Positions 36,279 to 50,025 of a stretch of 64,000 nt of DNA are shown here, piece after piece. Each line of letters begins with the position of its first letter. Position 1 is the stretch's first letter. The notes below the pieces were generated by a model. The model did not search any database. It was given only the letters and a program-made list of their open reading frames with translations, and had not been told where the DNA came from. The translations under genes and the position numbers were made by a program. Location: the NCBI GenBank assembly GCA_005281725.1, contig SSBO01000003.1, positions 10,351,251 through 10,415,250 on the forward strand. The letters are read 5' to 3'. This DNA comes from Wuchereria bancrofti (Eukaryota > Nematoda > Chromadorea > Rhabditida > Onchocercidae).

Positions 36279-39200
36279 ATTATCTCTTGAGGTTTTTTTT
36301 TTTATCGTAAGTGAAGAACATAAGTTGAAGTAACTGTAATAACTCAAAAGAATTATTGTGTAAAAAACATTTCAAGGATTTGTTTTATGGTGTGTTTTGA
36401 TCTAAAATTATTCACATCACTGCAGAAAAATTTTCTTGCTTCAAACAAAATTGGTAAGTTTTGTAATTTTTTTTATTTTGGTTTATTTTGATCACGTACG
36501 CTGAATCTATTTTGATGATAGTAATGTGTAGTGTAATTGTTATGAAATTGCTAATTAACTACTAATAACACATGTATGATGTGGGAAAAGGAAGTGGTTT
36601 TTTATTCATAAGTTGTGCGTTTATTTTGGAAAAAAAAAGTGCTTCCATTATGAAATGATATTATATATATTTAGATATGAATTTAGTTGTATTTATGCTA
36701 ATTTAAAGATATGCGTATGAATATTTTTGTTGCGTAATGAATATTTTTCCTTTCTAAATTAATTACTTTCAGTCATTTGTATGTTCATGTTTTGATTTAA
36801 ATCATTTTCATGCTGCTCGCTTCCGTATTTTTTTTCGTTTGCTTTGTAGCTGTCCAGATTAAAAGATTAAAATGTAGACTTTTTGCAAGTTTGTTGTTTG
36901 CTGAATTTCAGAATTAGCAAAATTTAATTAAAACAGATCCTAGGCTTGTTTGTTTCTATCTTTTTCCTTTAAATTGAAGTAAAAATTATTGATTATGTTG
37001 CAAATTTCTATTGATCAATCTTCACAATGGAATATCAGATTGTGTTATACGAGCATTTTCAAATGTATCAATGGCAGTGTCCATTATCGAAGTGTGTTTA
37101 TTTTAATAAATTAACCTTGTAGTATGGTAGCTTCATCGCATTGAATCGAAACTTATACAACATTTTGTGGTTCCTTAAATAACAAAGGTTGTTTTGTTGT
37201 CAATTGTTATTGTTGGAGTCGAAACTTGGATAGGTACTGAAATGTGACAATAGCACGTTGGTCAGGTTATTGTTTGTGATAGCTAACGAGGAAGAGAACT
37301 ATAAAGTAGCATTTATTGCAATAGTTTTTTTTTTTTTCTTTTCATTTTTCTGAATACATTGAAGAATTATTATGTGAGCAAAATAATTCATTAACAATAT
37401 AATATCTGTACTGCTTGAACTTTCACATTAAATCATGCAAAAATATTATGATTGATAGCCGATATGTTAACAATTTTTAAAAATAACAAACTGATCGATG
37501 AAATTATCATCTAAATGTGAAATATAAAATATACCAGTTAACCTTGTAATCCTTTGCATTTCAATCTTGACATTAAAGGAAATGATGTTTCCAAGGTCAT
37601 TGAACTTGGTAGACTGACATAAACTTTGCTTTGATGATATAAAGATAATATTTTAGCTGTAGTATGGCTGTTGGTATAAATCCTTATATAATAAGATAAT
37701 CATTTTGAGGAGAGATATTTCAAAATTCTTTTCAAATCTAATTTCAAAATTTACCTTTCCTGTTTACTGATATTAAATACTTTTTGGTAAGATTAATGAA
37801 TGGATGTCATAGAGTCTTTTATTTTGTTTCATATGCTTGTGTTGCAATTATCTGAGAACAAATATCAGTGCTTCTCATCAATCCTGAAATTTGCAATAAT
37901 TTCCAGGTAAACTTTCTACTATAGCAGTACAACACTATTCTGTTCCAAAAATATTCGTGCAAAAATTTTTATGACAGAGAATACTATCGATAGTTTTGAG
38001 CAATTTAAATTTGTCTTGTTAATGACTAAATCACAAAAATTTTCTGCTAATTGTTCATCTTATTTTCAAAAGCTTACAAAAAGATTGTGAAATTTGGAAT
38101 GACTGTTTAATCTTTGTGCTTTTAGAGTGGAAATTTTAGCTATTTTGCTAGTTTTTAATCGCTTTATGATCATAAATGGAAGGAAGCTATGCTTAATTCG
38201 TTTTGTCACCATTTTGTTGTATAATATGCTAAATTATTAAGTCTTAGTTAGCATTTGAAAAAAATTTGGAAATATTCAGATTAACCATTCAAAAGAGAAG
38301 TTTTCATCTATGAAAGAAAAAAAAAAGAAAGAAAAATGTTGCTAAAAGGAAATAAAATTTCCTTCAGAAAAGGAAAGAAACTATGAGATAATTTTTCAAG
38401 TTGAATTTGAAAGTTCACCTGAAAATTGTTTCTTACTATAAAGTTTCTGAAATTTTGTTAACATGTTGCATTCCACTTTAGGATGATACATTTCATAAGT
38501 TTAAACTTAAAATAGAGGATAAGTTTACACTAAGGCTAATGTTTGATTCAATGATATATTAATAATATCTTTGTACCATTGATAAGATGCAAATTATCAA
38601 AATATTTCTTGATCATTTTTAGATTTCAATGGTTTATTCTTATTATGATATTGAAATGATCAATGATTATAATCTTATCATCTGCAGGAATCTTTTGGAT
38701 AAGAAAGATTAGCTTTAAAAAAAGTTGCAATATATATTATATTGAAGTGTAAAAGGTATTAGATGATAATACGATTGAAATAATCTATTAGTCAATTTTT
38801 AAATGTGCTGAAAAATGAAGTTTTTAATGATGAAAAATCAATTGCTGAAAAATGCTTAATCATAATTGACATTATATTCGTTAAGGTTACCTTCTTCATG
38901 AAATGAAGAAATTTGCACTGATAATAATTCGTTTGTAATTCAAGCATTATCAGTATAATCAAGTATGATTTTGATATATTAATCTATTGGAAATCAATTT
39001 GAACATAACTTCGAGCAGGTTTTTTTTTTTTTTTTTTATTTCGGAGTTAGATTTTGTTTGTTTGTTTTGGTTCAATCACATTAGAACATATCGTTATTTG
39101 TGGCTAATTAATTGAGTGAAGGGGTAGAAATTAGCTTTGATTAACTTTTTTTTTTTTTTCTTTCTAGACTTTTCGTCACTTTTCGTCAAACAGAGATGTT

Positions 39201-41238
39201 CTTGTTGAGAAAGACCGCTCGATTATTTAGAGTATTATCGAAAAACAATTGATATTGTATCAATTTCAAACCAACAAAATGTACTAAAGCGCTTGCATGC
39301 AATTTTGTGATCTTTGATTTTCAATGGACATTTTCAACTGTAATTAGTTTCTGGTCTAGCTTATTGCTAGCTATTTGGCTTTACAAATAAATGTAAGTGT
39401 ATCTTTTATGTTTATCGTATCGTTGTAGCTTTCTCGAGTTAAGCAAACATTTTACTATCATTAACTCATTTTACTATCATTAATTAACCTCATCATTCAC
39501 TTCTAACATTTAATCTGCTAGAGCTTAGCTAGCTAATGATAGTAAAATCTTTAGATTCTAGTAAGTTTAGTCCATTGCTTAAGATGAATGACTTTATAAA
39601 ATTAAAAATTCTCTCTCTCTCTCTCTTTATTCATCCGAATTTGAATTTAGAATTGTCCGTCTCCTAGAATAGTCTACTAAACAAAAGTATGTTCATGGGA
39701 TATACTTTGTCTAACTGAGACTTACCTAGAATGAGGAAATCATGATGAACATAAAAGAGCACAAACTCTTTCTCTTGCAGCAGAGGAATTTTCCATGGAG
39801 AAAGTATTTTCGATAATAATCAATTAAAAAAAAAAAAGAAAAAAAAAAGTAAATGAAGAATAAGAAATAATTATGCCAAATCCTAACAAAAGTTATGATA
39901 GAATTAAGGAAAAGGCAAAAAAAGAGAGAAACAATAATGCTTAAGTTAGTAGTATTATTTTATTATTATTTTGCATAATTTAAGTTTCCTTTTTTTTATT
40001 TTCATTTCCTTTTTTTAATTATAAATTATACAACTATTCACTTTTTCATCATTGTACAATCATTTGTGATTGTTGTTGTTTCATTTATCAGTTAATTCAT
40101 TTATCAATTAATCGGTATTGGAAGAATTATAGGTTCAAATTTGAATCATTTTCATTTTGTCACAAATATCATGAAATAAAAAAAAAAAAAGATAATTACT
40201 TATTTGTAATACAAAATAATAGCTCAAAATGATTGTTTATCTTGGATATATGATAAGAAAGTTATAATTCAAACAATATTATAAATTCATCGAACTAAAT
40301 GAATTTGACAAAAAATTTAACAAAAAAATTTGTAATCGTTAGCTCAGAAATGAACGATAAATGCAACTAAATTTCATCCAATAAATAATATTTAACAAAA
40401 AAAAAAAAGAAAAAATTACCATATTAAATGATAAGCGAAAAAATATATAAATAAAAACAAAATGAACTAAATAAATAATCATATCTAATCAGTGATAATA
40501 TCAATAACAATTAATTTTTGTCATTACCTTTCGATAAAAAATTTAATTTTGCAAAATATTTTTATGAATATATTTTTTCTTCTACTAAAAACATTCACAA
40601 AAATTGAAACAAGAAAACTTTTCGTCACCTTCCATCATCCTAATGCATCATTTTGTATTAATTTACATTTGTTTTTTCTTTTTTTTTTTGCTAGTAAAAA
40701 TTTTTGCTAATATTTTTCTATTTTTTGTTTTACATTTTTCAATTTACAAAAGAAAAATAAAAAAAATATGCTTTTGTTACAAAAATATTTGAATGAAAAA
40801 CAACAACAACAAAAAAAAAATGAAAAAATAGAAAATGTTTCAATTGTTAACACTTTAAAATATTTCACAATTGATTCGTCGTTACTTTCTAACCAAAAAT
40901 TATTTCCATACTGTATCTTTTTATCCTTTTTTTTTTTTTTAAAAAAACAAATTATAATTCAATAAAGAAATTACATGGAAGTTATAATTCAAACTAAATC
41001 CTAAATTTATCAAAATAAATAATTTATGAAAATTTCTAAATCTTATTTTATTATTTGTTAGATGAAAAAAAAGGAGAAAAACAATTTTACTTTTTTTTTA
41101 ATTTTTTTTTTAAATGTTTTTTAATTTTATGCAAATTGCAACACTATTTTATTTTTGTTTTCTTTTATTATTTTATATTAATTTTTTCATTCGATAACAC
41201 TTTTTTATTTATTTTTTTTTATGCCATTGTCTACAAAA
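36279..41238. other. 5-kb stretch without a supported gene
   Basis: It holds the 3' flank of the phosphatase gene, several poly-T runs, a CT dinucleotide tract at about 39610-39627 and a 15-bp inverted repeat (39449-39548). The open frames between 40.5 and 41.2 kb are Phe/Lys/Ile-rich and look like chance frames in poly-T DNA. Confidence 0.55.
39449..39548. repeat. 15-bp inverted repeat with a doubled left arm
   Basis: ATTTTACTATCATTA occurs at 39449-39463 and again at 39468-39482. Its exact reverse complement TAATGATAGTAAAAT is at 39534-39548. Either left copy can pair with the right arm, giving two alternative stems. Confidence 0.9.
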
Positions 41239-44200
41239 ATGAAATATTTATTTGGACTAATGGTTTTGAATTTATTGCTTTTAAATTCTCAAACATCTCC
41301 TGATTATACGTTTGGCTGTAAGTTTAATTGGTTGTTTTTTTTTTTCTTTAATTTCTTAATAAATTATATTAATTGAATTTTGCCTGAAATATTATATTTT
41401 AGTGTTTAAAAACTGAACTAATTACTCATAGATAATGTTTATAATTAATAATATTTGTTTACTATCATAAATATATCCCTTTGATTAAAATATACATTGA
41501 AGGAAGAGGAGAAAAAAAAAAGAACGATAAAAAATATTCGAAATAAAATTCTAAATTTTAATTCGCAAAATTTCATTATTATTATTACAGCAAAGAAAAG
41601 AGAAGAAAGAAAATTAGAGACAAAAAAGTAGTTTAAAAATAGGCAAAAGAATTTATGAATAAATAATGGATAATAAATTGATGCCATTTTAAAATTACAA
41701 AAAAATTATATATAATTTCCTACATTTTCGTTTCAAAATTTCCAAAAAAAAAAAAAAAGCAATTACATTTTTAATTGCATCTAAAAATTTTGTTATGAAA
41801 AAGAAAATAGAAAAATAAATAATTGCATAAATTATCACATAAAATGTATTTCTAAACATCGTCGAAGTGACATATTTTTGCATCGTTTGCATGAAGGTAG
41901 AATGTTTTAATAGATAAAATATAGTTTAGCAATAAAATTTGCATAAAAAGTGCATTTTATAAACAAATTAAAAAAGTGCATTTTATAAACAAATTAAAAA
42001 AATGCATTTTATAAACAAATTAAAAAAGTGCATTTTATAAACAAATTAAAAAAGTGCATTTTATAAACAAATTAAAAAAGTGCATTTTATAAACAAAACT
42101 TGCAACAAATTATTGAATTATTTTGAGATTAAATTATGAATGTAAATTTAGTAGGAAGTGAATAAATTCAATTAAATCATTAATTAATTAATGCTTTTTT
42201 TCCTTTGATGCAAAAATTGTTAAAATATAATTAAACTATTACTGAAATAAAACTTTTTTTACATTTTATTTGAATGAAGAAATCTTTAAGTGTGCAATAG
42301 CAGAATGTTTTATAATTTCATCTATTATTATAAGTAATCAATAAATAAATTAATAAATTTCATTAAAACAATCCTATTTTTAATTTAAATTCATCGATAT
42401 AGTTGTAAATGAAATTTTTTAGCAAAAAAAAATTTTATTCCATGATGTTATTTAACAAAATTAATGCAATTTTTTTATGATTTAAAGTTATTTTTTAAAG
42501 TGGTTGCATAAAATAATTAAATTTTCTTTACTACACTTTTAAATTTATCATTTTCAAATTTGACAAAAGATGCATTAAAAATAACAATTTTCATTTTCTG
42601 ATTAATAATTTACCATATTTTTTTTGTTTTATAATCAGTAGAATTCTAATTCAAATTTTCAATTAATCAATTAATTTTAATTATCATTAAACATATTTTT
42701 TTTAGTATGTTTTAAATTATCTTTATCATTGCAATAAGCTTTATATATTATATAAAATATGTAATAGCCAATATACACCACAAAAAAATTAAATAATTAA
42801 ATATTTAGAAATTTCATGAAAGGAAAAACAAATTGATTAGAAATATTTTTAAAAAAAATAGAAACTAATATATTTAAAAATTTATTTATCATTTATCTCT
42901 TCTAACAAATTATATGCAGCAATTAATTTACATTTAATGAATTATTATTCAAATTTTCAATTAATTATTTCAATTAATTTAAGAATTTCAATTATTATTA
43001 CTAAGCAATTGATTATTATTCGAACTAATTTTCAAAATTGAATTGCATAAGAAAATTTAACATTTTATTTAAAAGGTAAAAATCAGTAATTTAATATAAC
43101 GAAATGTATTATTGCATGTACAATTAGTATAATTTAAATGTATTATAATGTTTTATAATCAGTAGAATTCTAATTCAAATTTTCAATTAATCACTTAATT
43201 TTAATTATCATTAAGCAATTAATTATTATTCGAACTAACTTTCAAAATTAAATTTCACAAGCAAATTTAATATTAGAAAAAAAAGAATGAAAACCACTAA
43301 TTTAATAAAAACTAAATATATTATTGAATGTATAATTAATATAACTTAAATATATCATACCAAGTTTTCTCAGTGAAATTATTATTCAAAATTTCAATTA
43401 ATTAACTAATTAATTTCAGTTATTAATAAGCAAACAATTATTATTCAAACCAGCTAACTTTCAAAATTAAATTTCACAAGAAAATTTGATATTATATTAA
43501 AAAAGAAAAAATAATATATTAATTATATCAGTAACTTAATAAAAAGTAAATATATTATTAAATGTATAATTAATATAACTTAATTGTATATGATAACAAG
43601 TTTTATCAGTAAAAAAAAGTAACAATTACTGATATTTCAGTATGTAATATTGCATGCTTAGAACGTAATAAATACGTTGTGGTACGAGCACATCTCAGAA
43701 GTAATTCGATATCAGCTGGACTTTGTAGAAATGAAACACGTCGTTCGTATCGGTCATACGTGTCACCGTACGTCTGCAATGGTTCATTTGGTATATGGGG
43801 AGCTGATATAGAGGTATGTGTGTAATAATTCAAATTAATTTATTTTAATTTATATTAAATTATTTTTTCTATTAAAACATTTTCTAATTTGTTTATTTTC
43901 TATTATAACATTTTGTTATTTGTTTATTTTCTATTATAACATTTCGTAATTTGTTTATTTTCTATTATAACATTTTGTAATTTGTTTATTCTCTATTAAA
44001 ACATTTTGTAATTTGTTTATTTTCTATTATAAGATTTTGTTATTTGTTTATTTTCTATTATAACATTTTGTAATTTGTTTATTCTCTATTAAAACATTTT
44101 GTAATTTGTTTATTCTCTATTAAAACGTTTTGAAATTTGTTTATTTCTATTAAAACATTTTGTAATTTGTTTCTATTATGACATTTGTAATTTGAGATTT

Positions 44201-44921
44201 ATTTTTTTTATTAAATAATTAAGAAATAATAATTTTTTTTCTGTTAGAAAATTACGAAATAATTCAAAGAAAAAAAGAAAAGAAATGACAAATTAATTAA
44301 TGCATTATTAATTCATTACTAATATAAATAATCAATATTAGTCAATTGTAAGACAAAAAAAATTGACAAAATTTCAATTTTTTTTCTCTTTTAATTAAGT
44401 TTTAAATTATTATAATATTTTCTTCTTTTCTTGTTTGTTTTTTTTGTAATTAAAATTTTTGCTTTTTTTCTGTAACTAATGCTGTTTCACCGAATTTTTC
44501 TTTCAATTTTATAGAAAAAAAAGTGGAAAATATTTTATTTTTATCAATGATTAATTTATTCATCAATTTATTAATTAATTCTACTTACAAAAAAAAACAC
44601 TTAATATTCAAGGCAATTAATTAAGTTGCAACGATTAGATCAAAACAATCAAATAATAATTGCAATAATAATAACAGTAACAATAATGATAACAATAATA
44701 AATAACGGTGATAATAATAATAACAATAGTAATAATATTAATAACAATAATAATAGTAATAATAATCATAATCTTGTAATCATTATCATATTTATCAATT
44801 GTTAGCTAACATACATTGCCATAATTATTTTTAGGATGAGGACGGAATTATGGAATTCAAAGTGCCATGCCCAAAGCCTTCACATTATGCGCCCAGTGCT
44901 TTTGATGAATGTCACAAATGA
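41239..44921 (+). CDS. small secreted six-cysteine protein
   Basis: Three exons (41239-41317, 43641-43813, 44835-44921) encode about 112 aa. An in-frame ATG 18 bp upstream (41221) could extend the start. The signal peptide is KYLFGLMVLNLLLLNS. The mature part begins near SPDYTFG and contains six cysteines (LCNIACLERNK, SAGLCRNETRR, SPYVCNGS, KVPCPKPS, DECHK), enough for three disulphides, plus two possible N-glycosylation sites (NET, NGS). I do not recognise the family. The phases fit at both junctions and the splice sites are canonical. Intron 1 is 2.3 kb, so an unseen exon there is possible. An AATAAA lies at 45243-45248, about 320 bp past the stop. Expected to be exported; function unknown. 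Confidence 0.62.
41949..42104. repeat. 26-bp tandem repeat, about 6 copies
   Basis: AAAAAAGTGCATTTTATAAAC followed by AAATT recurs with starts of TGCATT near 41951, 41977, 42003, 42029, 42055 and 42081. It is almost invariant (one copy has AATGCA for AGTGCA) and lies in intron 1 of the six-cysteine gene. Confidence 0.93.
43866..44195. repeat. 31-bp tandem repeat, about 10 copies
   Basis: The unit TTCTATTATAACATTTTGTA plus ATTTGTTTATT recurs every 31 bp through intron 2 of the six-cysteine gene. It begins about 50 bp after the exon 2 donor. The last copies are shortened and diverged. Confidence 0.9.
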
Positions 44922-46817
44922 ATCACATTTGAAAATTTTAAAATCTTATTAAGCCATCGGTTTGTTGTATTATTGCAATTTAATATGACAAATGTAAACA
45001 CATATAACCTAATACTATATGCATACATTATTAATAATATTTGATAATAATTTTATTTCAAATTATTTTAGGATAATTCAAATTTTTTTTAAAATTCGTA
45101 CAAAAAAAGAAACAAAATAAGTCTTAGCTTAAAATTAATTCTAAGATACAAATTTTTCATGCAAATGAATGCATTTTAGTGAGTGGCATAAAAGTTGTAT
45201 AAATATTTTTTTTTTTTATTTTTCTAAGTAATTTCAGGTGTGAATAAAAATTTTAAGTAAAAAATTTGAGAATTTTTCATCAGCAATAATAACATTTGTT
45301 ACTGTGACAGTTTCGTTTTTTTTTTTTCTTTTTTATTGTTTATCAAAAATGTATTACAATGATTGTTAAAGAAAAATTAAAACGAAATTTAAAATTTGTT
45401 TTAAACTAATAATTAATTAATTATTCATAACATACAGATGAATGTAATAAACGAATAGATATTATTATTGTATTAAAATTTTAAAACAAAAATTATTTCT
45501 TTTGGAAGTGTTACACTACGAATATTTCATTTTAATATTTACGGTTTATATTCGATAGATTTTGTTTATCTTTTTTTTATATTACTTTTTTTTTTTTACT
45601 TATTTAATATTACTTTCATATCACTGATGTGTTTTCTTTCTTTTTTTTTTTTGCTATAAATTTATGAATTTAAAAATTCAATTGATTTTTTGTAATTATA
45701 TGTTTGCAAAAAAAAAATTGAAAAAAAAAAAATGAAATGAATCAATTCTTAATGTTAATTTTATACTTTCAGAAATGGAATATCCTTGACGAAGAAGTGA
45801 ACACAAAAATGTTTTCCATTTGAAATTTTTAAAATTGTAAATAAATATCACATTTTTTTCTTATCATTGTGATAAATTGTGATATCATTTAAACTGCAAT
45901 CACTTTTTTCAGCGTTTATTTCTCTATTCAAAATAACAAAATTTAAAAGAGTTATTGTAATTTTTAATATGAAAATTAAGCATTTCCATGTATAGTCGAA
46001 AAAAAATTGGAAAAAAATTAAAAATTTAAAAAGAAAAAACACTTAAAAAACAAACAATCTGATAGAAAAAAATAAAAATTAATAAATAATATATAGTAAA
46101 AAAAACAAATGAAAAATCAAATTTAATTTATTCTATTTAATTATTAAACAATGGCATTATATAAAAAAATCATTTTCTTTTTCATTAATATTATGATAAC
46201 TTTTTAAGTGATAATAAAATGATTAATAATGCTTCTCTTGTTATCAATGATATTTGCATATAAAATTTTTTTTTTTTTTTAAATTACACTTCAAAGCAGA
46301 TAGCAATTCATTTCGGTTTCTTTTTTTTCTGAATTTAACTTTTATTTGAACAAAATTTTTTTTCCAAAAAATTTTATTCTACTTTATTTTCAGCAATATT
46401 GGATAATTGATATCATGAAAATATACATTTGTAATTCATTTTTATTTTCTACTATTAATAAACCACTATTTTTACTATTTAACAATTATTTAATTATGTT
46501 TAATGAAAAATTTAAATTGCCAAAAAACGAATTTGCTTTAAATTATTTTCTGATATATGTTCTTTTCTGTCCGAATCAATTTATTATTGAAAATAAACAA
46601 TAAAATTGACATAAAGAGGAAAAAAATTGACAATTTTAAATATTCAAAATGAAGAGAGAAAAAAAAAATCAATAAATCATTTTGTTTAAATGTGAAGCAT
46701 TTTGATTGATGTTGTAGAAGTTAATAATGACAAGTTGTAGTGTAGCAGAAAGCAAACAATAACAATCATTATTATCATCATCATCATCGTTATCATCATC
46801 ATCGTTACCATTATTGA

Positions 46818-46856
<39 letters not shown>

Positions 46857-46875
46857 TATCCTCGGCAGCAGCAGC

Positions 46876-46912
<37 letters not shown>

Positions 46913-47739
46913 TAAAATTCTTCAACTGGATTTGTAATGTGAGAATTGCATCATTTGAAATATTCTTCAACTTTCATAGCTCGTTTTCTTATATAACTAC
47001 TAGAAAATTATGCTTAGATGTAAAATAAACTTAATGATAAAATTTTTGAAATTTTCATTTTGTAAGAATAATTTTTATTTTAAAATTTAATCAAATCAAA
47101 ATTTCCAGTTTACGCATAAATTTACTCATTTATTTATTGATTTGTTTGTTTGTTTATTTATTTATTTATATGATATTGTTATTTTAGCTAAAATTAATGC
47201 AACTTTTTTATTTTTTCAATTATCTATTTGTTTAATCCATTACTAATTTATATGTTTTTTTCTTTGAATTTTTTTTTTTCTCAAAGTAAAATTAAATTAT
47301 TTTCAATGAAAATAATGTATCTATGATTACTGCTCATTTCATGCTTACATTTTGTTTATTTACACATTCATTTTATTCATTTGTTTATTTCAATATATTA
47401 TTTATATTTTATTGATTCAACAATTGATTGAATCATATATGGTTTTTTCATTTGTGTTTTTTCTTTTTTTTTTTTTTCGCTTTGAATTCAGTTTAGTTTT
47501 ATTAGAATTATTTCGTATAATCGAGCAGTCTTTTATCTCTCATTTTTCGTTTTTTTTTTGTTCTTTTGCTTTGTTGCTATAATCAATAAAAATAAAAAAA
47601 AAATTTTTGTAAAGTAAAAAAGTGACTTACTTTACGAAGTTTTTTTGTCTCACAATTTAAAAAAATAATTTTCGACTATTCAGATTTTCAATTTTCTATT
47701 TTTTTTTTTTATTTTTTGAAAAACGATTAACAAATACAA
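44922..47739. other. 2.8-kb spacer, compound microsatellite near 46.8 kb
   Basis: This stretch includes the 3' UTR of the six-cysteine gene and a compound tract at about 46764-46912. No complete gene is visible. An orphan exon-like segment lies at 45773-45823. Confidence 0.55.
46764..46912. repeat. compound ATC / CAG / CAA trinucleotide tract
   Basis: (ATC)n with GTT and GTC interruptions is followed by GGCAGCAGCAGC and then about a dozen CAA/ACA triplets. It is translated on the minus strand as Met/Leu homopolymers, which are artefacts of the repeat. Confidence 0.93.
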
Positions 47740-50025
47740 ATGAACGCTTCTCTTCTTGCACTTCCATATTTCGCATTGGTTTTTATATTTTATCATCAAT
47801 CAAATGGTTTTATCCGAAGTTGTGATAACTTATATGAATATTGGTAAGTTAATCATTGTTATCATAGTTTATCAGGAAAAATCAGAATTTATCAAAATAG
47901 ATTAATTTATCAAAATAGAATTTATATAGGAACGGAGATATTAGCAACATTTAAGTTGTGGATACTTTATTAAAAATACAAATTAAATTTTATCATTTCC
48001 TTATATCAAATTTCTGGTGGAGTTATCATTATATGATATGTTTGTGATAACTTTTTATTATAGCACAAAAACTACATTGCTTTTTTCTTTTCTTATTTTT
48101 TACAATCAAAAATTTATTCATAGATATAAAAAAAAAAAAAAAAAACGAGAGAGAGGTTTCACAAATTAAATTTGTATTTTATAAATTTAGAAGCGACAGA
48201 GAAATTAACAAAAATCAATTAATAAAAATTAGCATAAGAAATTGACAACAATTAATTTAATATATTTGAATGAAAAAAAAAAAAGACAAAGAAATAAAAT
48301 TGAATACAAATTAATTTTTTTTTTTTTTGATAAATTTCAGGAAGACATTACCAGTTTTAATTTTAAGTATACTTTACTATGCAGTTGGTTCAAGCTTTAG
48401 CAATCGTCAACGTATCTATGCATCACTTGGCTTATTAGCTGGTGCTATTGGTGATTATATGATAACACGGCCAAATGATGGCCTAATCCTTGGCGCAGCT
48501 TGTTTTGCTATTGGCCATATTTTTTATTTGGTAAATATTATTGTAATTAATTAGCATAATTAATTATTAATTGTTATATACAACAAATTGGAATAACTTT
48601 TTTAGTTTTATTTTTACATTTCCTACGATTTTCTTGTTTTTTTTTTGTTCTATAAGAAAAAATTTCATAATTAATTGTAACTTTCTCTTTTATCATTGTT
48701 AGCGATAAAATAAATGATAGAAATGATTGACGAAATGAAATATTAAAATGTAATTTTATCATTAATTTTATTATCAGTGAATAGTATAATATTAAAATGA
48801 AGAAAAAAAAATTTACTGATAAGGAAATAAAAAGAGTTAAAGATTTATTTTTTTTTAAACAAGCTTAAAAAAAAAGAAAAAAGAGCTATCGCACGAGCAA
48901 ATATTTCTACATTCAAATTTAATTTAAAATCAATTTAATTCAACATTCAAAATAAATTTAATAAAAAATATTTTATTTTTTTTCTTCGGTTCTAATCACC
49001 ATTAATAATATGGCGTAACGAAATAATCTCTAATTATTAACCATACATATTAAATTTCATATTTTAAATTTAAATAATTTTATAAAAATTTTCATTTTTT
49101 TTCTTTTTTTTTTAAATCAATTTCCACTTCATATTTGTTAACCTAAAAAAAAAAGGAAATTCAAATTTAAATTTACTCGTAAATTTTCTTTTTTTATTTG
49201 AATTCATATTTATTTATTCATTTATTTAAAATTTTTCTCATAAACTTCATATTTTCAGCTTACATTTACCTATCGTATTGGTAATCTATGCATCCCATTA
49301 CTATTTATGATAATATTGATAAGTTTTATCATACTTTATGTAACATTTGCATTACTCCTAATTGTACATCCAATTGCATCAACAATTATGATTATTTATT
49401 CATTTCTTTTATCAATGTGTGTTCTCTTCAGTGGTTCATTGTATATTTGTGGTGGTCCATATGATCAGCAACGACAATTTGTTAGTGTATAATTTTAAAT
49501 TTAAAAAAAAAAAAAAATTAATTAATATTTATAAAATATGCTACCATTACTATAATAAACAATTATTTTCATTTCAATTTCTTTTTTTAATTTTGTTTCA
49601 TTTTTGTTTTACTTCTATTAAATATTTATTTATTAAATAATAAAATATCATCTGTCTTTTTTTTTTTTTCTAGATCATTTTATTCTTGTTAATTAATATT
49701 TTGTTTTTTGATTATTTTATTTTTAATTAATGATTTGTTTTACTTGTTAATGATAATTAAATGAATAACTTACTACTTTCAGAATAATTTATTACGATTT
49801 CTTGGATTTTTGCTCTTTTATTTATCTGATAGCGCATTAATTATTCATCATGTTGGAATTGCTGTGCCAGTTGCTGAAAAATTGATCTTATCAACTTATT
49901 TTATTGCACAATATCTCATTTTATGTGGTTCATCATTATCATCATCATCACTATCATTATCATCATCGTTATCATCATCACGCTGTTATCGCTCATATAA
50001 TTTACATCAGAAATCAGATAAATGA
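47740..50025 (+). CDS. tmem86: TMEM86/YhhN-family membrane protein (lysoplasmalogenase-like)
   Basis: Four exons (47740-47843, 48341-48530, 49259-49480, 49783-50025) encode 252 aa with multiple hydrophobic segments. Conserved YhhN-type features are visible: LPVLILSILYYAVG, LGLLAGAIGDYMIT, GAACFAIGHIFYLLTFTYRI, and near the end GFLLFYLSDSALIIHH. Vertebrate TMEM86A/B hydrolyse the vinyl-ether bond of lysoplasmalogens in the ER membrane. The acidic residues expected in the family (GD in GAIGDY, SD in LSDS) are retained, so activity is plausible. The C-terminus after QYLILCG is a Ser/Leu run encoded by an ATC/TCA microsatellite, then RCYRSYNLHQKSDK. An AATAAA lies at 50083-50088. The N-terminal exon (MNASLLALPYFALVFIFYHQ) is somewhat less certain. 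Confidence 0.88.
49928..49982 (+). repeat. coding TCA/ATC microsatellite in the TMEM86 tail
   Basis: Imperfect (TCA)n in the last exon of the TMEM86 gene is translated as SSLSSSSLSLSSSLSSS. It would be subject to slippage in multiples of three. Confidence 0.85.

Noticed and set aside
40492..41303. Cluster of + strand frames just upstream of the six-cysteine gene
   Set aside because: Only the part after 41239 has signal-peptide character and a donor in phase with downstream exons; the rest is Phe/Lys-rich low complexity.
46686..46970. 94-codon minus-strand frame with Leu and Met homopolymers
   Set aside because: It is the antisense reading of a compound ATC/CAA microsatellite.
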